Below, piece by piece: positions 10,245 through 21,142 of a stretch of DNA of 64,000 bases (position 1 is its first letter; each line of letters starts with the position of its first letter). This DNA comes from Isoetes taiwanensis (taxonomy: Eukaryota > Streptophyta > Lycopodiopsida > Isoetales > Isoetaceae). The stretch spans positions 188,001-252,000 of the forward strand of contig JAJEKV010000093.1 in assembly GCA_021234155.1 (NCBI GenBank). Direction: 5' to 3'. Under the pieces are notes generated by a model, which was given only the letters and a program-made list of their open reading frames with translations, was not told where the DNA came from and ran no database searches. The position numbers and the translations under genes are program-made.

Positions 10245-11474
10245 TTAACCAGGTCGAACTTCCACATCCATAGAATCATTAACAACAACTTGATCTTGTC
10301 TCAATGGCACTGAATTAGGGACATCCACTGTAACAATCGTAGCAGATACTGGCGCTACAGAGTGAACTAAAGCAGATTGAGGAGCCGAGCTATTTTTGCG
10401 ACGTGCAAGCTTCTTCAAGCGTGGAGTAGACCATTTTTCTTCCAATAATTCTTGCTTGTGAGCAATGTCCAGAAGACGAAAGTGTTGATCCTCAGTAAGA
10501 AGGTCTACTGATATAGACTGAGACGGTGATGCACTCAAAGAAGGTGATGGTGCAGAAATAGCTAGAGAAGAAGGCACATGAGCTGGTAATACTGGCGGAT
10601 TAACTAGTGCAGAGGCAGATGGGGAAGAAGATGATATAACACGACACTCGAGTGAAGTGGCTGCTATGTGACAGGGGATAGGAGCAATTGGGGAGGTAGA
10701 GACAAAAGTATGCCTAGACATGTAAGTAGTGAAAGCCTCAACATTGGGAAACATCTTGGCAAGCTCAGGTCCATTAAGCATTGTACTTGAAAAAAGTGGG
10801 CCACTTTTGACCACTACTGACTAAGTAGAAAGAGATACACAAATTCGAGGACCATTAACAATAGAATGGGCAAGATGCATACCCAATCCATTGGCTATAG
10901 CAATCATAAAATCAGACACTTGCAGTTCTAGTGGAAAATCCTATAAGGCAAGCCAACAAGGCATGCGCATTGCACCAGACTTATTTGGCAAGAATCCAGG
11001 AGAATAAACCTGATATAGAAGATAATGTCCCCAAAGAGGATCAACACCACGCTCCACAAGCCTGTCAACTGCAAGTGAAGAGTCAAACATGACCAGGAAG
11101 AAATTATTATCTTTATCCAAAACTTTTAGAGACGCATAGTGAGGAAGACCCAGTCTCTGAAGGTGATGTTTTAGCCAGAATCCAACTCTCCTGAGATCAA
11201 AAAATTGTCCAGTGAAATGGCAAACAACTGCATGAGACACAAGGTTTTGAACACACTGCAAATGAGCATTATGATCAATTTCGACACCGGTAGGCCAGCC
11301 TGTGTAAAAGCATTTGAACACTGCTGTGTGTCTCATAGAATACACCTTCAGGAGGCAACTGAACATCCATATGATCATCTTGTGCTTGTAACTCATTTAG
11401 ATACGAGCTCAATTCTTTCTTGTTATTCTGTACCATAATATTCAATGCAGCAGATACACGAGCAGATTGCAGTG
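10245..11474 (-). pseudogene. Gag/ORF1-like protein with DUF4283-like region, inactivated
   Basis: Read on the minus strand, one frame runs from about 11,396 to 10,245 with only two internal stops, both TAG in positions where CAG would fit (after MRMPCWLAL and after ICVSLST). A frame change near 11,290 links it to the upstream frame that begins LQSARVSAALNIMVQNNKKE. The middle section (FWLKHHLQRLGLPHYASLKV, then NNFFLVMFDSSLAVDRLVERG) and FPLELQVSDFMIAIANGLG match the general layout of DUF4283, the nucleic-acid binding N-terminal region common in plant LINE ORF1 proteins. The C-terminal half is Ser/Pro-rich with a basic patch (LKKLARRK). As read it is not functional. Confidence 0.75.
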
Positions 11475-11490
11475 TCAATATATCTAACAT
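11475..11490. repeat. Target site duplication, 5' side of retroposon
   Basis: TCAATATATCTAACAT, a perfect match to 10,019-10,034. Confidence 0.92.
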
Positions 11491-13519
11491 GAATACATCT
11501 CACAACAGATTCTTAGAAAACTTCAAAAGATCACACCTCAAAAAAACACTACCTTAAAAAACAACACCTTAAAAGAAAACATCCCTTCAAAAAACCATAC
11601 CGCCTGAGAAAACAACACATCCTTCAAAAAGAGACTACACCTCCTTAAAAAACCACCCATTCTTTAAAAAAAAAAAACTATGTATCCTTAAGAAAACCTA
11701 CAACATATCCTTGGAAACCCACACCCCCGTATAACTACGTGTAGGTTTTTTTCAAATCTTCAAAAAAACAACTTGTATTTTGTTTTTACTGTTGTTTTCA
11801 GCTGTGGACCAAATGTTGGGGTTGTTGTGGATGAGGATTTTGCTGCCTTATGTCATCCTTCTTGTGAATATGCAGCTACATAAAAAGGAGACTTAGAAGG
11901 GATTATATGGTTATGTAAAAATTATAACTATTGTATGGTTAGGTTATATATGGTTGTATATTGTTAGGGTAAAAATTATAACTATTGTCTTATACTGCAA
12001 GTTTTATTCTATTGCTCAGTTTTCAGATGCACAATATAAATTTATCACAATTGAATTGCATTGATTTTTACCATCCTATGGGGACTAAATAAAATACGCT
12101 CGTATTTTTTTTTCCTCTTTTCGAAGGATGTTAATCTATTCACCATCATATAATGAGTACAGTAAATACATCACATTCTATATATTAGCCAATCCACTAG
12201 CTAGCCGCGATAGCTTATGCTAGGCTGTTTGCATGTGATTATCTGGTATATATGGTAAATTTAAAGTCTCTACCATAGGACCGTGTAGTCACACTTGAAT
12301 CCGTGAATTTAGAGCAATGGATTTTAAGGTCCCCATTACTAGACCGATGTTGGCCATACTTGAATCCATGACCTCGGGTGTGGCAATTTAAGGTCCTACA
12401 CTCGTAATATGAATAATGCCCTATGAGCTATATCCTTAGTCACTTGATACTTTATATCCTCACACAAAATTGAACCTGATTCTACATAGAACTCAATTGA
12501 ATGGATGAATTGAGAGGAGTTTTAAGTTGAAAAGGTTTTGATTCTTCATATTTGAAGTCATCCAGTTGTGTGCTTGATTTTAAATTACCACAATGAAAGT
12601 AAATTAAATATAATTTTAGTAATTGCATTATGTTGCTAGAAAGTCACATTTTGGCCATAGTGTCAAAAGACTTTTTGATAAATTGTGCCACAAGTAGTTC
12701 CATCAGGTTCACTTATGGACTACTCAATCTTGTTAACTCTATATGATAGAGTGCCACATGACATGCAATAAATAAAGAGGACCGCTAAGAATAATGGACT
12801 ATGGGACACCTAGTCTTATAAGTAGATGGGTCTTAGAATAAAAAGCAGAGACTTTTAATGTCCATACCTATGAAGATCAACCTACACACAATACCCCTCA
12901 CTAATCCTCTTACGTATTTGATGACACATTGCATTATGAAATCAGTAGGAATATTTATGCTCTGTATGCCTTTCATGGCACAAGCATGAATGGCATATTT
13001 TGTTTGCTTTAAGAGCATGAGAGGCATATTAATAAGCACTTATTTGGGCTTTGTAACAAATGATTCTGGTCCATCTTTACATTATATGCCAGAACTTTGG
13101 AGGTCATGAGAGAGTTGAATGAAGATCTTAGATACCAAGAGGAATGAATTCAACTACAAGATGTTAGGAGTCATCATTCTTGATAGCTCTACAGAGTTGT
13201 ATTAAAATTTAGACATGAAGGTACACGTACAAATTTAGGTAGGATGCATCTATCTTATTGCTTCTAAAAAAAAATGGTACATTTTACAATGGAAGTTACA
13301 AAATTGGTGTCACCCAATTTTGTTAATTTTGAACTATGAATGGACACATGGTATGATACAAGGTACTTTAGACAATACTCAAAGACAGTGCCATGCCTTA
13401 CAGTCTGACATGTCTTTAATTTTCCATGGGAGTTGTTGCCTTAACAATCAAGTCTTAGATTAGTACTAGTAAATCATTAGAACCTGTGGACACTGGCACT
13501 GGGAAAAAACTTAGATCAT
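11491..13519. other. AT-rich intergenic
   Basis: No supported gene. Around 11,530-11,720 are irregular A-rich CTTAAAAAA...ACAACACC repeats. Near 12,106 a CGAAGGATGTTAATC...CACCATCAT sequence resembles the tail of the retroposon above and may be another old LINE end. Confidence 0.4.
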
Positions 13520-13860
13520 GTTTGGCCATGGAAGGCACCCTATTGTACTCCTTAATCAACGTTGTAATTGCTTGAATTATGGATATGCTTTTAAGTTAAT
13601 ACTATTGTATTTATAATACAAGGTTTGGCAATGGAAGGCAGCACTTTTGGACTCCTTAATCAATGTTGTAACTACTTGAATGGGATAATACATTATGGAT
13701 ATGCTTTAAGTTAATACTATTGTATTTACAGTACAAGGTTTGGTGATGGAAGGCATCATATTGGACTCCTTAATGAATGTCGTAACTGCTTGAATGGGTT
13801 AATACTTTATGGATAGGCTTTAAGTTAATATAGTACTATTGCATTCATAATACAATGCTC
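13520..13860. repeat. Three tandem copies of a 104-118-bp unit
   Basis: Units begin GTTTGGCCATGGAAGGC (13,520), GTTTGGCAATGGAAGGC (about 13,624) and GTTTGGTGATGGAAGGC (about 13,739). Each runs through CTCCTTAATCAATGTTGTAA and ATTATGGATATGCTTT to a TACAA end. Confidence 0.9.
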
Positions 13861-14823
13861 TTCACTACAATTTATTCATATGTTCTAAACGAAATCAATG
13901 TTCCAATGTAGTAATTGACATTCGCGTAAACGGGTTAGTAAGAATTCTAGTAATTGTGCTTATTATGGGGCTGCGTTTCTTCCGCATGCATTCTTTCACC
14001 TAGGGGAAGACAAATAGAGACACATTAAGACATTCTCTGGTGAAAGAGGACTACTTCAATTCATATGGGAAGAGCTGAGTGTAATGATATGCCATCGTGC
14101 AAATTGGCTGGCAGAAGTGAAACAATTATTAAGAGCATAAGAAAAGGTCATGTTTCATGTTCATGAGCTTATGAATGAAACCATTCCACAAAATGTACGT
14201 ATGGCAATTTAAATTTAAAGGTACCATTGGGATGTCATTAAATGCAAGTGCATAAATGGTACCATTCATACCATTGTAAATACAGTGAGCATTTTTTTTA
14301 AATGCAAGAAAGTAGATGATGCCAAATCTGTGGCTGCTGTTCATGAATGAAGACCATCAACCAACAGCTTGGCAAAATTCCTTCATTGCGTACAACAGCG
14401 GCATGAAGAAATCAGAATGAAACAAAACAGCAATTTGGAATCGAAAACTTGGAAGCACACATTGGCTTCTTATGCAGCAGTGCATTGGTAGTAATCTTTC
14501 TTCAAAATCGGCATTGTTTCTTCGCGGATCATGCAAAGCCTGGAACTTGTTGCAGTGAAATTGAAAGGAAAGGAAGAAACGGTCGTGAATTTGAGGAGGA
14601 CACGCTTCAGAAATGCATGGGAAAGGAGAAGGAATGGGAAATTCACAAGTGCGGGGTGTCGAGTCACTGTTGGATTGAAACGCAACAGCGAGCAAACAGA
14701 AAGTAAATTAGTCTAATGCCAAAACAGAAGAAAGCAAACACAGGCTTTTGCGAGCAGGTATAACTTACAGTTAAGAGCTGCAAATTCTGGAGGTAAAATC
14801 AGGATTCAGGAACGAAAACGAAA
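13861..14823. other. 3' flank of the B3 gene
   Basis: From about 14,360 to 14,820 ORFs exist on both strands in several frames (60-112 codons) with no recognisable domain. This is most simply the 3' UTR and downstream region of the minus-strand B3 gene. Confidence 0.4.
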
Positions 14824-16036
14824 TTAAGAAAGAGGTTTAGGAGCACTGAGATCAACGCCGAAGAGGCGAGTATCAGAATTAGAGACAGGAGGACGGAGGC
14901 GGTGAGCGGGGGGGCTAAAATCGGGATCGAGAATGTGGTCATCGATTCGGGTGTGGGACAAGCTAGTGGAGCTACTGAGATCGGAAGAAGGAGGGAGGAT
15001 GTGGGCAGATGCAGAAGGGTAGATGTTATGGAGAAAGGATTGGAGGTGGGCAGGCCGTGCTGCAGCGGCGGAAGCCTGAACATGAGCTTGGACATGACTA
15101 TGAGGATGATGCAGATTTTGAGATTTGCGAGATTGAAGGCTGATGATGCAGATTCGAGTGAGGCGGCATCCCCGGAAGATCCTGCTCCTCGTCTGAGATT
15201 ATAATCCCTCTGGTCGGCCTCCTCCGGCAATTAATGTACAGCTCGTGCTGCGACCCCCTCTCGAACGAAATGATATCCCCGGCCCGCAGATTCTTATCCT
15301 TCACAAATCTGATCCACCCCTTGGTCAGGACATAGCTCTGGCTCGAGCTCCAGTACGAGTACCGGAACCACCATAGCTCCCCCGTCACGGAATCCTGGAA
15401 GCTCAGCAGCCTGCCCTTTTTTCTCAGCGACGGATCCAGCGGGAAGAATCTCTCCGCGTGTTGCTTTGGAATTACTAACCTGTTCAGCTTGCCCACGTCG
15501 CTCGGGGTCACCACTTTGTAGAACAGATGCTCGTGCAGATTTGATCCGAAGTTCGTCGTCTCGCAAATCTCCTGCGCTAGCGATGATCTTAGTAGCTCCA
15601 TTATCTGCTCCTTCTCCAGCACATTGAACAGAGGCCCGTTGTCTGTCCCAGATGCTCCTGAAGCCCTTGAAGCATCTAGATTACTCCTGTTTAGATCCGG
15701 CTGCAAGAAATTCTGCTCCCGTAGCTGTGCCTGCGGCCTTTCCGTTGCCGGATTTTGGAAGCGCATCTGTGCGCTGAAGCATGATTCTTCGTTGGGTCGC
15801 GAAGAGGGCAGCAAATCGAGGCACTCCGTGACATTCCTTCTTGCAATCTGTGCCTGCGCAACCGCGGCCATGTCGTAGTTTAGATCCAGTTCTCTGTGCT
15901 GCAGCGGCAGCCGTTTGGATTCATGCGAGGAGGACGCAGAAATCGCAGCGCTCCAACCAAACGGAAACAAACCCATATCGATTTCTTTGCTCTTACACCC
16001 AAAAACGGGCTCAGCACCTTCAGAAACTTTCTCCAT
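14824..16036 (-). CDS. B3-domain transcription factor, NGATHA/RAV type, with a 1-base frame break
   Basis: The frame opening at 16,036 encodes a B3 DNA-binding domain at residues 171-273 ([52 protein letters not shown]), with no AP2 domain before it. That architecture fits NGATHA/RAV-like nuclear regulators of lateral-organ growth. The N-terminus has an LDLNYDM motif. This frame stops at 15,098 after 312 codons. The next frame, entered at about 15,120-15,136, stays open to a TAA at 14,824 and ends with [14 protein letters not shown], the RLFGV-type repression motif typical of this family's C-terminus. The real product is therefore probably about 400 residues, and the sequence holds a 1-base indel, either a genuine mutation or a consensus error. 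A TATA box lies at 16,501-16,508 and an overlapping uORF at 16,020-16,331. Confidence 0.85.
14848..14868 (-). other. RLFGVDL repression motif coding segment (out of frame)
   Basis: The minus strand encodes RLFGVDL, matching the R/KLFGV motif of RAV/NGA B3 repressors. It is one frame away from the B3 domain ORF. Confidence 0.75.
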
Positions 16037-16331
16037 TCAATCCCTTTTTTTTAACCATACCCATGCTCGTGCTGCAGCGGCGAATGCAGCAAAACCTCCA
16101 GGGATTCAGAAAACGGAGAAATATATAGAGATTCAGAAACCCAATCCGGCAGGAAGGAGGAAAATGCACAGAAACAGTGAATCGGAAGCAAGGGCAGGAG
16201 GCAGGATCCAAGGACGGATTAACAGTACCATGAAGAAATGATGAAGAATCTATCTCAAGCTCCAGGGAAGATAGGCTGTTGCTTGAATAGGCAGGAGCTA
16301 CGAGGACTAGTGCGATAGCAAGAGGGACCAA
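16020..16331 (-). CDS. Possible upstream ORF overlapping the B3 start
   Basis: A 103-codon ORF starts at 16,331, between the TATA box and the B3 start codon, and ends at 16,020, 17 bases inside the B3 coding region in another frame. The N-terminal [15 protein letters not shown] is hydrophobic. If the leader is unspliced, translation of this ORF would prevent initiation at the B3 ATG, so it may be regulatory. A 5' UTR intron could equally remove it. No conservation evidence is available. Confidence 0.3.
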   Translation of the reverse strand: MVPLAIALVLVAPAYSSNSLSSLELEIDSSSFLHGTVNPSLDPASCPCFRFTVSVHFPPSCRIGFLNLYIFLRFLNPWRFCCIRRCSTSMGMVKKKGLNGESF

Positions 16332-16500
16332 ATCAAGAATCTGAGACCCAAATTTAAAATTTTTTTCCTTCTTTTTTTTTTGCCTGCTACTACCTTCAGC
16401 TTCTTACAGAACAAAGACCCACTTAAACTGTCTGTTTCGGCCTCGGTTAGGCCAGAGAGTCAACCAAGTACTTGGCACGCTGATGGTGTGGAGCATTTGG

Positions 16501-16508
16501 CTTATATA
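16501..16508 (-). promoter_or_regulatory. TATA box of the B3 gene
   Basis: TATATAAG on the minus strand, 465 bases upstream of the B3 ATG, gives a predicted leader of about 430 bases. Confidence 0.5.
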
Positions 16509-16835
16509 CTCGCAAAATCTCGAAATTAAGTTTTCATTTGAAGGTAAATATCGATTAAGTTAAGTTAGCAGGTCGGTTTCACACAATGAGGGTGAAAAAG
16601 GAAGGTTTTTTTTCTGGGTTTTAGTTTTACTTTTAGTTTTAGTTTCTGTTTTTTCCGTTTGTTTGATCCGTTTGTGGTCCACCCACCAACTTTGCGGTCC
16701 ATCTGGGGTCGATTTTTTCTGTTCCTTTATACTGGGACAGATTGGAGAGAGACAAACTCGCAGATGAGACGCCGTTTTGGCTCAATCTATCTTTTCTCCT
16801 GGTGTCAGATTTGCCTTTCCGAAAGCCCAGAACCT

Positions 16836-17110
16836 ATCTTTTTCTTTTTTTTTTCTTTTTTTTTTTCACCTTGTTCCGTGCCCCATTACTCCTCCCTTCA
16901 CACGCCACCTTTCTTCCTTAATTCTGCCCCTAATTATCCGATTCGCTTGGATTTTTCTCTCTGCCTCCCACAGCCTTTTTGCACTTTTTATCACCTCCCC
17001 CGTTATCCGCCACCCCGTCGTTTTCCTATCATTTGCAATCTCTTTTCCTTCCTTCCATTGGCCTCCATTTATGTTGCCCTTGCTTCTTTGCAAAATTCTT
17101 CATTTGCAAC
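16836..17110 (+). repeat. Pyrimidine-rich tract upstream of the B3 gene
   Basis: Runs of T and C (TTTTTCTTTTTTTTTC...) continue for about 270 bases. They generate several overlapping plus-strand ORFs of 60-195 codons (one is 16,659-17,246) that are compositional artefacts. Confidence 0.6.
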
Positions 17111-17249
17111 TTTTTGCCATGCTCTCTCTTTTTGTTTGCAAATGCTAATCTCCTCCCATTTGTTGATTGGACTATATGTGCAATATCCTCCATGGGCCAC
17201 ACCTGAGCTATCAGTGTTGGTAAGCTACTCTGGCATGCTTAGGTGAAAA

Positions 17250-20189
17250 GGGAAAAAGAAGAGATCCCAAAGGAGTCCCTAGGACCACACTCTAGGCCTA
17301 CAGTTCTCAACAGGCAGGCAAACCTTGTCTGGCTTTGGGAAGCTAATAAAGTTTCACAGATGGACCGCAAATTGTCAAAGTTCAAACTAAAGATCAACAC
17401 CTTGTTGTGCTCGAATATACCTTGTGTCCTACAATAGTAGCCCTGAGGCTACAAAGTGTCTTTTTCCTAGGGGTAATTGGAGTGTGTAAAACTAAAGCAT
17501 GGAGAATGTGTCTGCTTTTCCAATTTGGAGTGATCACAGATAGTTCTCCTCAGATATGTTCACATTTCTTATTATTAAATAATATTAAAATACACTGTTT
17601 CAACTCCATTATCTCTATCAAGATACAAAGATAACAGAATTTTCCAAATGGACAAGGGCTAGCAACATAGCTAGAAATGCTATTTGTAGTCAAATCTATG
17701 GCTCTTGGAGAGAATGCTTGTGGCATTGTGTTGGAAAAATAGTTCTTGTTGGTTGAAAGGGAAGAAAAAGAGACACGTTAAGCTTTGAAATCTTTCAATT
17801 TGGCTCATCTATTAGGAAACCTAAAAAACTGCCTTTCCATGAATGTGTGAACACGACCTTTACGTTATGTTAACAATCAATTTCGACTATACAAAATTTC
17901 ACTATACATCTTGCATATATAGCAATTGCTCAACCCATGCCTACAAAATTCAAGAACATTTATTGTTTCTAGGTGTTTGATTATAAAAATTACGGATAAA
18001 AGGTACTGATTGAAAGTACATAACAATTAACATGGGAACGAATGATGTGAGAGACTACTTGGAAATGATAATGGACACTGCGTAGATAGATTATGTGCAA
18101 ATTGGACAGTGCAAATTGTTGTTACATGTTTCATTGAAACCCACACCCACAAGAGGCCTTGAAGTGCATGGCGAACACAGTGCAAGAAACACGCGTACAA
18201 TGATAAAATAGACACTAATGCTCGAGGGCCATGTGTAAATTGAAACGAATTTTGATTTTCCAACATGAAAATGATGCAAAACTGCGTCCAAATTTGCACA
18301 TGATCCGTCTACTCCGTGTCAAATTTGAGCATAGTATTAGCAAGCATTTTATCAACACCAACATTCTCTCGAAAACGCACTCTTGTGTTTGCATGATTTA
18401 GGTACCCAAGAGATGAAACGACATAGGCATACTCACTCCAGTATAGACCATTGTATTTATTTATTGTAATATGTAAAACGAAAGTTTGGGTATGTTATAT
18501 GTAGAGTCAAGGTGACATGGCGTACACGTGGCAAAGATTTCCACGTGTGCACACGAGGCTCTCGATTTTTCACCTGGTGTCAGGTAATCGGCTTTAGCCC
18601 AGATCCCACCCACGCCAGATCCATTTGTAGGCCTGCATTGCAGAAAGCAGGCCCCTAATCCTATTAATCTACCCGTGAAGAGATCAGATTAGCATGATCT
18701 GTCTCGGATTTGCTACCCATTTAGCTATCCCTTAACGGCGATCCCAGATACGAATAATCATTCTTCATCATATTCAAAGAGCAGACCAGATTAATGGGCC
18801 GCTTAGCTAGATTTCAGCCATGATGGCTACTATCAGAATCAAAAAACAAAACCGGGTCCAAGGGCTGTAATACGAGGTCAAATACGACCTCCAAATTTAT
18901 GGCTGGTGTGGATGAATCAGGCCAGCCAGCCAGCCCCTCGTGCGGATTAATGGAGCCCTTTTTGACGAGACCCAAATCCCAAACAGATCCGACAAGCGGC
19001 TCGATTTTTGTGTGGTTTGGTATGGTTTGGTTTGGTGTGTTGGGGATTGCAGCGTCTACATCAGAGTATGGTATGGCACCGCCAGATCTAGCAGAGGGGC
19101 CCTACTTATACATTCGGAATATAGGAGGTAGTAGGCCGGGTCTTTTCAATCTTAGCGCCGGCGCCGTGCCATCGCCCAGAGCTCGCTGGCAGCCGTGATT
19201 TTGCCGATAAATGTAGGTACGTCTCTTGGCCGATTTCGGGCCCCTGTATATCCCACCATTTTTATCTCATGCATAATAATTCCCCCTCATAACTTTAACC
19301 TTGTGAACTTGTGCCTCCAACTTTGCATCTTTACTCTTGTTTGCGAAATTTTTGAATCTGATCACAATGATTGGCTGTCCATGCACGTTTGATGCCATAA
19401 ACTTGGCTTACCTTCTAAGACAAGAAATAAACTACATGTCAATATATGACACTCTGTATGTCCTATAGATTAGTTGGGTGTGGATCACTCCATAATAGTT
19501 CACTTGGTGACAGAAAGGTCGAATTCTTTCATTTTTGTGGGCAAAGATCCTTGTGACTAGCACTAGATAATAGCTATTTTACACCAGTTATCTCTAAACT
19601 TATCTCTGAGCTGTACAATACACCCAAGGGTTAAAAAAAAAATTTGATGAATTTTCTTCCAGGTTTTGAAGCTCGGGGCAACAATCAACAACTGTTTCTT
19701 TGTTGTCAGTTTTTTTTTACCGGTTGAGTGGAGAGCTCACCCCTAGTTTCATTTGTTACGCACAAATGAACAAATATGGTGACCCAGCTTCTGTTTTGGT
19801 TACCCTAGGGGCAATCTGAGTGTGGGTGACACATAACCACCTGCCCTCAAAGCAAATGTATGTCCTTTCAAGAAACACACATGATACATTTGCAATAGTA
19901 AGTCCTATATATGATGATTTAGGGATACATTTGCAATAGTTGTTTGACATTCGTTATGTAGGTACATATGATGTTTTAGAGTTCTTTTGTTATTTGAACC
20001 AATTGAGTATGGTAGAAATATAAAGGCTAGGTCAAGATGGCTGTTACCACTTCATAATGATATTTTACTAGGTTTTCCATTAGTTTAAAATATGAAAAGC
20101 CATTAGTTGCAGACGATAAGGAATCATGCATGAACCCAAAAGGCATACTACATTATCGAGAAGGTACTTCAATAGAGCAATGAAAAGCT
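17250..20189. other. Intergenic; pair of G-boxes, no supported gene
   Basis: Two CACGTG G-boxes (18,525-18,530 and 18,542-18,547) lie 17 bases apart. About 350 bases downstream is a GC-richer stretch (18,900-19,200) with overlapping ORFs of 99 and 63 codons that match no family I recognise. This could be a promoter and first exon, or chance. Confidence 0.3.
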
Positions 20190-20443
20190 TTTAGTTTGAG
20201 TTTCATGAAGAGAGATGGTGAATGGATTGTAGAAGTAAATAAGCTTTACCATTGTTACATGAAGGTACACCATGTGGTGAGGGAGGGGCCGCCAAATCCC
20301 CTTCGTATACACCTTGCATAGGGTTCTAAAAACCCTTTCCCATCTACACACTACAAGAGATTGTCCCTAGAACTCCGTTCTCATACATATTAGTATGTTT
20401 TAGGGTTGGAAAAAAAAACCTATATCTTTTACTCAAATATGAC
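20190..20443. mobile_element. Diverged relative of the adjacent CACTA MITE
   Basis: GAGATGGTGAATGGATT, TTACCATTGTTACATGA and GGGTTGGAAAAAAAAACC align in order with the interior of the MITE at 20,447-20,765. A CACTACAAGAGA terminal-like sequence occurs at about 20,347. It appears to be an older copy abutting the younger one. Confidence 0.5.
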
Positions 20444-20446
20444 CTA

Positions 20447-20765
20447 CACTACTAGAGAACGAGCTATTAACGACGTCGGTTTGCGACGTACGACAAACGT
20501 CAACGTCACAAAATAAGAAGCGTTCTTAAAAACGTGAAATTTTTTTCATGCGGCGTGATGGTGAATGGATTCGCCGCATCGGCCTACGTTGCAACAAAAA
20601 CTTTACCACGTTGTTACATGAGGGCCACGCCGCAAAACTCGGCGTGGCGTAAACACCTTGACGAATCCTAGGCGACGTCATTTGCAGCGTATGTGCAACA
20701 TTTTAGGGTCTTGAAAAAAAAAATCTATATCGTCGATTGGCGTCACTAAATATGACGTAGTAGTG
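20447..20765. mobile_element. CACTA-type MITE (319 bp)
   Basis: It begins CACTACTAGAGAACG and ends ...ATGACGTAGTAGTG, whose reverse complement is CACTACTACGTCAT. A 3-bp CTA duplication flanks it (20,444-20,446 and 20,766-20,768). CACTA ends with a 3-bp duplication define the CACTA (En/Spm) superfamily. The interior is rich in ACGTCG motifs and has no coding capacity. Confidence 0.82.
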
Positions 20766-21086
20766 CTACATTATGTGAAAACCCCGAGTCCCCAACGAAC
20801 ATTGGAAATGCTCTTTCTCCTCCTTATCCTCTTCTTCTATCTTTTGACAGCGTTGCAGATAAGGCTTGCGACCCTTTTCTCCAGGATCTCCACATCTAAT
20901 ACAAACTCCTGTTGTTAAGCAGTCAATAGCATAGTTGGTGATGATACATACATTATGTTTTGCAATTTGTTGTAGCAGCTGGCAATCACATGAAAGAGTT
21001 CAACTTCAGATTTTGAAGATGTAATGAATGAACATGTCAGACGTTCGTTATTGACTTGTTTATTGTTGTGCACGTTGTGCATGTGC

Positions 21087-21142
21087 ATATCTATCTGTCT
21101 ATCTATCCATCTATCTATCTGTATATCTATCTATCTACCTAT
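21087..21142. repeat. CTAT/CTGT microsatellite
   Basis: An interrupted run of TATCTATCTGTCTATC type tetranucleotides. Confidence 0.9.

Larger units (their letters stand above)
10019..11490 (-). mobile_element. LINE-mobilised retroposon with 16-bp target duplication and poly(A)
   Basis: The 16-bp direct repeat TCAATATATCTAACAT occurs at 10,019-10,034 and 11,475-11,490. Between them, on the minus strand, are a gag-like ORF, an AATAAA signal (ATTAATAAAGTTTGACATCC) and a poly(A) run directly against the left repeat. This is the classic product of target-primed reverse transcription. There is no reverse transcriptase, so the 1.44-kb insert is either a 5'-truncated or ORF1-only copy or a non-autonomous element. 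The tail resembles plant L1 LINE ends. Confidence 0.9.

Noticed and set aside
14357-14716. ORFs of 60-112 codons on both strands downstream of the B3 gene
   Set aside because: Four overlapping frames are open on both strands with no domain; this is most likely the 3' UTR.
16659-17246. 195-codon plus-strand ORF as a gene
   Set aside because: It is a by-product of a pyrimidine-rich tract (Phe/Ser/Leu/Pro only), with two other frames also open over the same bases.
18899-19198. 99-codon ORF downstream of two G-boxes
   Set aside because: Composition is odd (Trp/Phe/Gly runs from GGTTTGGTATGG repeats) and there is no homology I recognise.
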